Positions 1-7,391 of a stretch of 35,511 bases of DNA are shown here, one piece after another. Below the pieces are notes generated by a model. The model searched no databases. It saw nothing but the letters and a program-made list of their open reading frames with translations, and was not told where the DNA came from. The translations under genes were made by a program, and so were the position numbers. Within the stretch, counting starts at the first letter, position 1, and each line of letters starts with the position of its first letter. The DNA is from Paracoccus shanxieyensis. Lineage in GTDB: Bacteria > Pseudomonadota > Alphaproteobacteria > Rhodobacterales > Rhodobacteraceae. The stretch lies in assembly GCF_009711265.1 (NCBI RefSeq), contig NZ_WMII01000003.1, positions 293,694 to 329,204 on the forward strand, in the 5' to 3' direction.

Positions 1-1
1 T

Positions 2-1126
2 TACGACGTGACCCAGGCCGATCTGGATGCCGGCACCGATCTGGTGAACGTCGCCCGCGTCGCCGTGCCCACCGGCCCGAACCCGCTGCCTGCGACCGAC
101 AGCCCCGACGTGCCGGTGACGGTGGCGGCAGCGCCCGCGGTCCTGACCTTGGAAAAACTGGTGGGCGTGCAGACCGCGATGATCGGCGACACCGTGCCTT
201 ATACCATCCGGGTCGGCAATGCTGCCGGCACGGCGAGTGCCACGATCCGCATCACGGATATCCTGCCACCCGGCTTTCACTATCGCAGCGGCTCGGCGCG
301 GCTGGACGGGGTGGACGTCACGCCGGCCATTCATGGCCGCAGACTGATTGTCGAGCCCGTCTTGGTGCGTGGCGGCCAGTCAAGGGTTCTGACGCTTGAT
401 CTGCTGGTTGGCGGGTCGGTGCGTCCGGGCGACCATACCAACCGCGCGCGCATCACCGATCCAGCCACCGGCGCGGATCTTGCGCCCGAGGCTCAGGCCG
501 TGGTGCGGGTGCTTGCCGATGCGGTGATGCAATGCGCGACCGTGCTGGGGCGGGTCTTTGACGATCGCGATCAGAACGGCCATATGAGCCCGAAGGCAAC
601 CGAACGTGGCTTGCCCGATATCCGGCTGGTCGCGCCCAATGGACTGGCGATCAGCACCGACGCGCATGGCCGCTTCAACGTGCCCTGCGCCGCCCTGCCG
701 CAAGGCATCGGCTCGAACTTCATGCTGAAACTGGACGAACGGACGTTGCCCGCAGGCTATCGCCTGACGACCGAAAACCCGCGCGTGGTCCGCCTGACGC
801 CGGGCATGATTACCCGGCTGGATTTCGGCGCCACGCTGGCGCGGCTGGTGCGCATCGACCTGTCGGCCAATGCCTTTGCCATGGCGCAGGACCGCGAGAC
901 GATGCGCCCGGAACTGGATGCCGGGCTGGTCACCATGGTCGACCGGATCCGCGACAGACCGACCATGCTGCGCATCAGCTATGTGCTTGCAAAGGCCGAA
1001 CCCCGCAACGGCGCAGAGCAGCGGCTGAAGCTGGTCGAGCGGGCCGTGCGCGAGCTGTGGCGCCGATCAGGGACCTACAAGCTGAACATCGAAACGGTGA
1101 TTGAACGGGCAGGAGTGGCGCAATGA
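2..1126 (+). CDS. DUF11-domain surface/adhesin-like protein, 3' part only
   Basis: The reading frame is open to the left edge of the window, so this is the C-terminal part of a larger protein; the GTG at 8 is not taken as a start because in-frame codons (Tyr, Asp) precede it. About 374 residues are visible. The stretch VTQADLDAGTDLVNVA and the following PFTIRVGN-like segment (here PYTIRVGNAAGTASATI, then ITDILPPGFHY) are typical of DUF11 repeats, which form Ig-like extracellular domains. A later segment, VLGRVFDDRDQNGHMSP, followed by GLPDIRLVAPNG, resembles SdrD-B/carboxypeptidase-regulatory-like beta-sandwich domains. The C-terminal 90 residues are charged and unassigned. The stop codon overlaps the start of the next gene by 4 nt (ATGA), so the protein is probably made together with the beta-barrel protein, either as its extracellular partner or as a surface-anchored component. 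The role is inferred; the domain family is fairly clear. Confidence 0.75.
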   Translation, partial: YDVTQADLDAGTDLVNVARVAVPTGPNPLPATDSPDVPVTVAAAPAVLTLEKLVGVQTAMIGDTVPYTIRVGNAAGTASATIRITDILPPGFHYRSGSARLDGVDVTPAIHGRRLIVEPVLVRGGQSRVLTLDLLVGGSVRPGDHTNRARITDPATGADLAPEAQAVVRVLADAVMQCATVLGRVFDDRDQNGHMSPKATERGLPDIRLVAPNGLAISTDAHGRFNVPCAALPQGIGSNFMLKLDERTLPAGYRLTTENPRVVRLTPGMITRLDFGATLARLVRIDLSANAFAMAQDRETMRPELDAGLVTMVDRIRDRPTMLRISYVLAKAEPRNGAEQRLKLVERAVRELWRRSGTYKLNIETVIERAGVAQ

Positions 1127-4100
1127 AGGCCGTGAAACTGGCATCCCCGGCGCTGCGCGTGCTTCTGGCCGGTGGCGCGATCCTCCCGGCAACCGGCTTT
1201 TACGTCGAGGCACGGGCCGAGGTCTTCTGCCGCGGCAAAGGGTCCACATCCCAAGGCGATTGTGCCCACGCCAATGCGGGCACGGCGGTCAGCAGGCCGG
1301 TTCAGCCGAACGTCACCGATCAGGCGGCAGCGCCATTGGGGGAGATCGGCTTTTCGATCTCGATCGATGGGCCGGACGTGATCGGCGGGCCGGGGGACGC
1401 GGCGGACCCGCCGCCGCAAACGATTGCCGGCGCCCCGGCGCGGCCGGACCGGACGCGCGACACCGACCGCGCGCTGGATCTGGCCGGGATCGATCTGACC
1501 TATGACGGGCTGGGCGCAAGGCCGCGCCTTGCCATCGCCACCACGGATCTGCGTGCGGGCTTCATGGCAGGCGAAACGGTCGGCTTTCGCGCCTCGTCGA
1601 ACTATCCCGCATGGATCGCCAAGGCCCAGGTGGTGATCACGGATGCCGATGGCGAGATGGTGGCGCTTGTGCCGATCCAGCCCAATGGCACGGCCGCATG
1701 GACGATGCCTGCGGATGGCGATGGGATCTATCGCTATTCCCTGCGGGCCAGCGATGCGGCGGGACGCCGGGACGAAACCCGCAGCCTGCCCCTGATGCGG
1801 GTGGCGGTGGCCACTGCGCCGGATCTGACCGGCCCGGTCACTGCCGCAGCCGAGGGCGACGACATGCTGGCGCGGCGCGGCATCCCGGTATCGGGCGGTG
1901 CGATCACCGTCTCGGGGCATGATGCGCAGGGTCAGCCCGTTCATGTGCTGGGTGAGCCGGTCGCCGTCGATCCGTCGGGCAGTTTCGTCGTGCAGCGCAT
2001 CCTGCCCCCCGGCACCCATGCGGTCAGCGCCGCCATCGGTCCGCGCCGGTTGGAACGTGAGGTGACGGTCCAGCCCTCGGAATGGTTCGCGACCGGCATC
2101 GCCGATCTGACGGTCGGGCGCGATCAGGGCGAAAGCTGGACGCTGGGGCGGCTGGCGGGCTTTGCGCAGGGCACTTTGGCCGACGGCACGCGGGTCACCG
2201 CCTCGATCGACACGCAAGAGGATGAAATCAGCGATCTTTTCCGCAACTTCACGCGGAAGAACCCCGACCAGACCCTGCGCGAGATGAAGTCCGAGGATGT
2301 GTTCAACACCTTCGGCGATGACAGCCAGCTGAGTGAGCTGGCACCCTCATCCGGCAAGTTCTTTCTGCGCGCCGAAAAACACGGCAGCCACCTGCAATGG
2401 GGCGATTTCAAGCCGCGCGAAAGCACCGGCCTGTCGGCCCGCAGCGACCGCGCGCTGTATGGGCTGTCGGGCGAATACCGCGCGCCGCAGGTCACGGCGC
2501 AGGGTGAAAGCCGCGTGCGGGTGACGGGCTTTGCGGCGCAGGCGGACAGCCTGATGCAACGCGATGTGCTGCGCGCAACCGGCGGCTCGGCCTATTTCCT
2601 GTCGCGTCAGGACATCCTGTCGGACAGCGAAACCGTCGCGGTGCAGATCGTCTCGCGCACCACCGGCCTTGTGGTCCAGACCCGGCGTCTGGCCGCAGGC
2701 AGCGATTACCGCATCAACCCGATTCAGGGCGTGATCATCCTGAACCAGCCCCTGTCGCCCAGCGTGACGGGCGACGGGCTGGTCGTGGACAATCCGCTGG
2801 GCGATTACGATGTCAATCTGGTGGCGCAATATGAATATGTGCCGACCACCGGCGATGTCGATGGCTATACCGCCGGAACGCGCGGCGAGGTCTGGGCCAG
2901 CGATCGGCTGCGCCTTGGCGCATCTGTGATCCGCGAAACGACGGGCATGGCCGATAATACGCTGGCCGGGGCCGACATCCTGCTGCGCGACGGCGACGAT
3001 CGCGAGCTTTTGGTGGAATATGCCACCAGCCAAGGGCCGGGTTTCGGCAGCAGCTTCTCATTGAACGGCGGGCTTGATCTGGAGCCGTCACATCCCAGCT
3101 ATGGCCTGCCGGGGCTGAACGCCGCCTCGTGGCGGATCGGCGGCAAGACCGATCTGGCCTTCATGGGGCTGCGGGGCAAGATCGCGGGCTTTGTCGACCG
3201 TAAAGAGGCGGGGTTTTCCTCGCCCGATCAGCAGTTCCAATACGATCAGGATGCCTGGGGCCTGACGGGTGAGGTGGCACTGTCCGCCCGCACCGATCTG
3301 ACCTTCGGCGGTGAGGGGGCAAGCCGCGATGACGGGCGACGCGAAAGCATCGCGCGGCTTGGCATTGACCATCAGCTTGACGCGGCATGGGCGATCCGGG
3401 CCGAGGTGGCGCGCGACCATCGCGACGCGACCAGCCGCGCCGATGATTTCGGCACGCGCGTCGATGCCGCCCTGCGCCTGACCTGGACACGGGATCAGGC
3501 GCTGTCGCTCTGGGCCTTTGCTCAGTCCACCCTGTCGCGTGACGACACACGCCTTGCGAACAACCGCACGGGCGTAGGGGCAAGCGTGCAGCTTTCCGAA
3601 CGCAGCGAACTGACGGCCGAGATTTCCGAGGGCAGCCTTGGCGCGGCCGGGCGGCTGGAACTGGGTTTTCGCCCCAATCCGGACACCACCACCACCATCG
3701 GCTATCGGCTTGATCCGCTGCGCCGCTTCGACAGCCCGGACTTTCTGGGCGACGACAAGGGAAGCATCGTCTTTGGCACCACCTCGAAGATCAATGACGC
3801 GTGGTCCTATACCTCGGAAAGCAGCTACAGCGCCTTCGGGACCAGACCGTCGCTGACCTCGGGTTATGGCGTGACCTATACGCCGTCGCAGCGCTGGCGT
3901 TATGACATCAACATGCAATTCGGCGAGGAACGCGACAGCGACAGCACGCGTCTTGAGCGGCGCGGCCTGTCGCTGGGGCTGCGCTACGATCAGGCGGATC
4001 TGGTCTCGGCCGGATTGCGCGGCGAATGGCGCCAGGATCAATCCGACCGCCCCGGCGATGCGCTGGACCGCAGCACATGGCTTTGGTCGGGGTTTTATGA

Positions 4101-4704
4101 AAGCAAGGTCTCGCAGGATTGGCGGTTCGTCTCGGCACTGGATGCGGTGATCTCGGCCAGCGACCAGTCGTCGTTTCGCAATGGCCGCTATATCGAAAGC
4201 CGTGTGGGCTATGCCTGGCGCCCCGCTGCGCATGACACGGTGAACGGGCTATTCAGCTATACCTATCTTTACGATCTGCCGGGCGCGGATCAGGTGAATA
4301 TCGACGGCGATCTGAACGGGCCCCGGCAAAAAAGCCATATCCTGAATGCAGCCGTGAACTGGCAGGCCGACCCGGTCTGGACGTTTTCCGCGAAATACGG
4401 CTTTCGGCGGCGCGAAAGCGCGGATCGCGGCAGCGATGATTTCACCCGCTCGGATGCGCATCTGACCGTGTTTCGCGCCGATTACCGCGTCGTGCACAAC
4501 TGGGATCTGATGGCCGAGGTCCGCGCGCTTTACACCCCCCGTGCCGATACGACCGAAACCGCGGCCCTGATCGGTGTCTACCGGCTGATCGGCGATCATC
4601 TGCGGCTGGGGGGCGGCTATCTGTGGGGCAAGGTGGATGACGATCTGCGCACGGTCGATGTGCCTAAAAGCGGGCTGTTCATCAACATCACCACGCAATT
4701 CTGA
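1123..4704 (+). CDS. Large outer-membrane beta-barrel protein coupled to the DUF11 protein
   Basis: 1193 residues. The N-terminus has a hydrophobic segment (LRVLLAGGAILPATG) and an ARA-like cleavage point near residue 32, consistent with Sec export. Residues about 120-330 look like Ig-like or carbohydrate-binding beta domains. From about residue 340 onward, alternating polar/hydrophobic strands with many Tyr, Trp, Arg and Asp residues suggest a large beta-barrel. The protein ends in ...NITTQF, a terminal Phe as expected for BAM-dependent outer-membrane proteins. No TonB box or plug motif was recognised, so a TonB-dependent receptor call is not supported. It starts inside the stop codon of the DUF11 gene (ATGA), indicating coupled translation. 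Such pairs of a DUF11 protein and a barrel protein recur in alphaproteobacteria, but I know of no demonstrated function. Secretion or anchoring of the neighbour is a guess. Confidence 0.7.
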   Translation: MKAVKLASPALRVLLAGGAILPATGFYVEARAEVFCRGKGSTSQGDCAHANAGTAVSRPVQPNVTDQAAAPLGEIGFSISIDGPDVIGGPGDAADPPPQTIAGAPARPDRTRDTDRALDLAGIDLTYDGLGARPRLAIATTDLRAGFMAGETVGFRASSNYPAWIAKAQVVITDADGEMVALVPIQPNGTAAWTMPADGDGIYRYSLRASDAAGRRDETRSLPLMRVAVATAPDLTGPVTAAAEGDDMLARRGIPVSGGAITVSGHDAQGQPVHVLGEPVAVDPSGSFVVQRILPPGTHAVSAAIGPRRLEREVTVQPSEWFATGIADLTVGRDQGESWTLGRLAGFAQGTLADGTRVTASIDTQEDEISDLFRNFTRKNPDQTLREMKSEDVFNTFGDDSQLSELAPSSGKFFLRAEKHGSHLQWGDFKPRESTGLSARSDRALYGLSGEYRAPQVTAQGESRVRVTGFAAQADSLMQRDVLRATGGSAYFLSRQDILSDSETVAVQIVSRTTGLVVQTRRLAAGSDYRINPIQGVIILNQPLSPSVTGDGLVVDNPLGDYDVNLVAQYEYVPTTGDVDGYTAGTRGEVWASDRLRLGASVIRETTGMADNTLAGADILLRDGDDRELLVEYATSQGPGFGSSFSLNGGLDLEPSHPSYGLPGLNAASWRIGGKTDLAFMGLRGKIAGFVDRKEAGFSSPDQQFQYDQDAWGLTGEVALSARTDLTFGGEGASRDDGRRESIARLGIDHQLDAAWAIRAEVARDHRDATSRADDFGTRVDAALRLTWTRDQALSLWAFAQSTLSRDDTRLANNRTGVGASVQLSERSELTAEISEGSLGAAGRLELGFRPNPDTTTTIGYRLDPLRRFDSPDFLGDDKGSIVFGTTSKINDAWSYTSESSYSAFGTRPSLTSGYGVTYTPSQRWRYDINMQFGEERDSDSTRLERRGLSLGLRYDQADLVSAGLRGEWRQDQSDRPGDALDRSTWLWSGFYESKVSQDWRFVSALDAVISASDQSSFRNGRYIESRVGYAWRPAAHDTVNGLFSYTYLYDLPGADQVNIDGDLNGPRQKSHILNAAVNWQADPVWTFSAKYGFRRRESADRGSDDFTRSDAHLTVFRADYRVVHNWDLMAEVRALYTPRADTTETAALIGVYRLIGDHLRLGGGYLWGKVDDDLRTVDVPKSGLFINITTQF

Positions 4705-4890
4705 TCCGGGCGCGGCGCGATCAACGGTCGTGCCACGCCGCCAAACGCCGCGATCCGGGCCGGGAGCGCTTCAGCTCGGCGCATAGGATCGGGGGAGGGT
4801 TTGCATGTCAAACAGCCCAAAGGCAGTCTGTTCGCGGCCAGCACGGATCGGGCCGACCCGAATTACCGCATAGCTGACCGCCTGACACCG

Positions 4891-4913
4891 AAAAAACCGG
4901 CGGATGGCGCCGG
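4891..4913 (-). terminator. Rho-independent terminator, minus strand
   Basis: On the minus strand a perfect 6-bp stem CCGGCG/CGCCGG with a 5-nt loop (4897-4913) is followed directly by six T residues (4891-4896 are A on the plus strand). It lies about 158 nt beyond the stop of the collagen/beta-helix gene and is the best intrinsic terminator for that transcript. Confidence 0.7.
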
Positions 4914-5039
4914 ATGCGGAAAATATTGCCGCTGAGTGCCCACCCGATCCGACGCAGCCGCCGCAAAGCACCCGACCAGCGGCCCGTCCCGGCGTGGAAT
5001 TCCAGAATGGCCTTTGCGCGACCAAACATTGAGGCAGAA

Positions 5040-5064
5040 GGCAGGGGAACGCCGTTCCCCTGCC
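5040..5064 (-). terminator. Hairpin directly after the collagen/beta-helix gene
   Basis: A perfect 11-bp inverted repeat, GGCAGGGGAAC / GTTCCCCTGCC, with a 3-nt loop lies 6 nt beyond the stop codon on the minus strand. Only a poor T tract (TTCTGCC) follows, so it may be a weak terminator or a 3'-end stabilising structure, with the stronger terminator further on at 4891-4913. Confidence 0.5.
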
Positions 5065-5070
5065 CAAAGG

Positions 5071-6690
5071 TCATTGCTGCACCCAGTTCCCGGTGGTGAA
5101 GCTGCGCACCAGCATGCGGCCATCTTCGCGGATCACCTTGGTCGGACCGTATTGCGGGTCGTTCACGCCATGCGTCGCGGTGTTCAGATTGCGCTGCGAC
5201 ACCTGCCCGTGCAACAGACGGTTCTCGAACCAGACCTCGTTATAGCGGTTGGCGTTGACATGCCCGACCGAGGTCGCGACATGCGGTGTGGCGATATGGC
5301 TCAGATCGCCGCCAAAGCGGAAGGTGCAGTGCTGCACCGCGCTGCCCGGCATGTCCAGCAGCAGCGGACGATTGGCCTGCCCCAGCCGCGCGCCGCCCTT
5401 GACCTCGGCGGTGATCTTGGCACGGCGCAGCGTGCCGGGCGCGCGCAGGAAGGCCCGCGCCAGCGTGCGACGGCCCTGATACCCAAGGCCCTGCTCTTCA
5501 AGCCGCCCGCCTCCGGCCTCGTCGATATCGCCGTTGAAGACGATGCCGATATTGCCCTGCACATGCAGCCCCGGCCCCCATGTGTCCTGGGTCGAGATAT
5601 TGTTCATCAGCACTGTTTCGCTGCCAGGATCAGGCAGGCAGACGCCCGCCCCGATGGGCTCGACATCGCGCTGCATGCCGCAGAACCACAGCTTCGAGTT
5701 CGTCCAGCGCAGGTTGGCGGCGCTGGCCCGGATCTCGGCACCGCTGTCGCCGGTCAGATAGCAGGTCAGATCGCTGATGAAGCAGTCCGGCGTCATCAGA
5801 CAAAAGCCGGATTTTCCGGTTTTGCGGATCTCCACACCGCGCACGAAGTTTTCGCCCCGGCCCGACATGTGAAAGCCATACCCGGCGATATTGGTAAAGG
5901 TCACATTGTCCAGCCGGTTATGCGCATCCGATCCCGCCTCGCGGAAAACCGCTGCGCCGGGGCCGCCGGTGGGCGTGATGAAGGTGACGCCGCGCTGGGT
6001 CATGCGGGCGGGATCATAGCTCCAGACGCCCGAGCTTGCGCCGACATGGTTGCGCAGGTTCCAGCCGCCGTCGATGGTCAGATCGGCCAGCAGGTTATAG
6101 CCGTTGCCGCCGTTCGTCCCTTGCACCGCAGGTGCGGTAAAAACATCGACAAAGGGCTCATCCGCGCGGCGCGGCTGACACAATTGCCGGATGCGTGACG
6201 AAAACTTCCCCGCCCCCCGGATGGATGCGCCACGCGGCAGCTCGACCGATCCCCAGATATCCAGCGAGCCGCTGGGCAATTGCACCGCCCCGCCGGTCGC
6301 CGCGGACCAAATGACGGCCGCGCGCAGGGCTGCCGCATTGGCTTCGGCCACCGGCTGGGTGGCGGTGGTGTCGAACCCAAGCATCTGCGCGCCGAAATGA
6401 CGAATGTCGATAAAGGGCGAATGCAGCGGTTCCTGCACGCTGCCCTGCGTCAGTCGCAGCGGCTGGATGAACGGCGCAGACAGCGGCAGATTGCCCGCAA
6501 GCTCGATCCCGGCCCGCGTGGCCAGCCGGGCTTCGATCTCGCCCAGCCGGGTCTGTAATCCCCTGTCGTCATAGCTGCTTGCGGGGCCGGGCGCGCCCGC
6601 AGTACCACGCGCGCCCTTCGGGCCTGCTGGCCCCTGCGGCCCCATCGGCCCGGCTGGACCCTGCGGCCCGGTCGCGATCGTTTCCGGCAT
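5071..6690 (-). CDS. Collagen-like stalk plus right-handed beta-helix (pectate-lyase-3 type) protein
   Basis: 539 residues. The start at 6690 is preferred over upstream frames because GAGGTG lies about 8 nt before it and the protein then begins directly with a structured region. Residues 8-37 are ten uninterrupted Gly-X-Y triplets (GPQGPAGPMG and so on), a collagen-like trimeric stalk. A short charged helix, possibly a coiled coil, covers about 40-60. From residue 93 (FIDIRHFGA) the sequence follows the start of pectate_lyase_3 / GH28-like beta-helices, with Asn/Gly-rich rungs to the end. No signal peptide or Tat motif is visible, so export would need type I secretion, lysis or virion assembly. 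Phage tail fibres and tailspikes often combine such stalks with beta-helices, but no phage genes adjoin. It may instead be a polysaccharide-binding or polysaccharide-cleaving surface protein. A second beta-helix gene lies just upstream in the same orientation, beyond a HugZ-like gene. Confidence 0.75.
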   Translation of the reverse strand: MPETIATGPQGPAGPMGPQGPAGPKGARGTAGAPGPASSYDDRGLQTRLGEIEARLATRAGIELAGNLPLSAPFIQPLRLTQGSVQEPLHSPFIDIRHFGAQMLGFDTTATQPVAEANAAALRAAVIWSAATGGAVQLPSGSLDIWGSVELPRGASIRGAGKFSSRIRQLCQPRRADEPFVDVFTAPAVQGTNGGNGYNLLADLTIDGGWNLRNHVGASSGVWSYDPARMTQRGVTFITPTGGPGAAVFREAGSDAHNRLDNVTFTNIAGYGFHMSGRGENFVRGVEIRKTGKSGFCLMTPDCFISDLTCYLTGDSGAEIRASAANLRWTNSKLWFCGMQRDVEPIGAGVCLPDPGSETVLMNNISTQDTWGPGLHVQGNIGIVFNGDIDEAGGGRLEEQGLGYQGRRTLARAFLRAPGTLRRAKITAEVKGGARLGQANRPLLLDMPGSAVQHCTFRFGGDLSHIATPHVATSVGHVNANRYNEVWFENRLLHGQVSQRNLNTATHGVNDPQYGPTKVIREDGRMLVRSFTTGNWVQQ

Positions 6691-6757
6691 CTGACACCTC
6701 GTTTCATGTCCCCTCGCCCGTCCTGCTGGACCGACCGGGAAAATATCCGGGGTGCGG

Positions 6758-6773
6758 ATAAACACTTTCTTAA
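6758..6773 (-). promoter_or_regulatory. Degenerate CtrA-like site upstream of the collagen/beta-helix gene
   Basis: On the minus strand the sequence reads TTAA-GAAAGTG-TTTAT, that is TTAA, a 7-nt spacer, then a half-site that matches TTAAC at three of five positions. It lies about 68 nt before the start codon. The neighbouring beta-helix gene has a full TTAA-N7-TTAAC element at about the same distance (74 nt), which strengthens an otherwise weak match. Confidence 0.4.
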
Positions 6774-6860
6774 CCATCCGCCCGCTGCACCGCCGCGATT
6801 GGCAACAGGCCCAATGGGTTGCACCTTGTGCTGCGGGTGCGCACGCCGCAGGATGGAGCC

Positions 6861-7391
6861 ATGACAGACCCCATCCGGCCCACCGACGATCAGGCACGCG
6901 ATCTTGCCCGCAGGCTGCTGGCCCGGATGCGCCATGCCGCGCTTGGCAGCCTTGATCCCGAAAGCGGCACGCCGCTTGTCACCCGTATTGCGCTGCAATG
7001 CGACCCGGATGGCGTGCCGCTAGCGCTGCTGTCGAGCATCGCCGCCCATAGCCGGGCGCTGCAGGCCGATCCGCGCGTGGGTCTGCTGGTCACCGACGAT
7101 GCGGCGCGAAAGGGCGATGCCATGACCCATGCCCGCCTGTCGCTCCTTGCGCTGGCCAGGCCCGCCCCGCCGGATCCCGACCGCCGCGCCCGCTGGCTCG
7201 CGCGCGATCCCAAGGCAAAGGTCTATATAGACCTGCCGGATTTCCGCTTCTGGCGTCTTGAGCCGCAATCGGGCCTGCTGAATGGCGGCTTTGGCCGCGC
7301 CTTCAGGCTGTCGGCCGCAGATATGCAAAGGCCCCCCGAAGCCGAAGCATCCGGGGGGCCGATTGCATCTCGGGCGCGTAACCTGCCTTAG
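6861..7391 (+). CDS. HugZ-like / pyridoxamine 5'-phosphate oxidase-fold protein
   Basis: 176 residues, starting at ATG 6861 preceded by AGGATGGAG. The frame is open further upstream, but no better ribosome site was seen. The flavin-reductase-like split barrel is indicated by residues 28-75 (LGSLDPESGTPLVTRIAL, then SSIAAHSRALQADPRVGLL), by AMTHARLSLL near 87-96 and by the hallmark DPKAKVYIDLPDFRFWRLEP at 117-135 and NGGFGRAF at 141-148, typical of the HugZ family. HugZ proteins bind haem and are linked to haem iron use; short forms without the C-terminal DUF2470 domain, as here, are common and of uncertain substrate. The gene stands alone between two minus-strand beta-helix genes. Its last 4 nt overlap the 3' end of the downstream convergent gene, and its 3' coding part contains that gene's terminator hairpin. 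Confidence 0.85.
   Translation: MTDPIRPTDDQARDLARRLLARMRHAALGSLDPESGTPLVTRIALQCDPDGVPLALLSSIAAHSRALQADPRVGLLVTDDAARKGDAMTHARLSLLALARPAPPDPDRRARWLARDPKAKVYIDLPDFRFWRLEPQSGLLNGGFGRAFRLSAADMQRPPEAEASGGPIASRARNLP
7322..7360 (-). terminator. Rho-independent terminator of the long beta-helix gene, inside the HugZ-like gene
   Basis: A 9-bp GC stem, GGCCCCCCG (7330-7338) with CGGGGGGCC (7352-7360), encloses a 13-nt loop. On the minus strand it is followed by TTTGCATAT, a modest T-rich tract; on the plus strand no T tract follows. It begins 28 nt after the stop of the minus-strand gene and lies wholly within the last 21 codons of the plus-strand HugZ-like gene. Confidence 0.65.

Larger units (their letters stand above)
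4705..5070. other. Intergenic region between convergent genes
   Basis: This 366-nt stretch lies between the stop of the beta-barrel gene and the stop of the collagen/beta-helix gene. I see no credible gene: short frames here lack a ribosome site and family resemblance. It holds two hairpins that both make sense for minus-strand transcripts (4891-4913 and 5040-5064). No convincing plus-strand terminator for the beta-barrel gene was found. Confidence 0.6.

Noticed and set aside
4936..6198. Plus-strand open frame of 420 residues
   Set aside because: It lies opposite the collagen/beta-helix gene, has His/Arg/Ala-biased composition, and no family resemblance; it is a shadow frame of GC-rich DNA.
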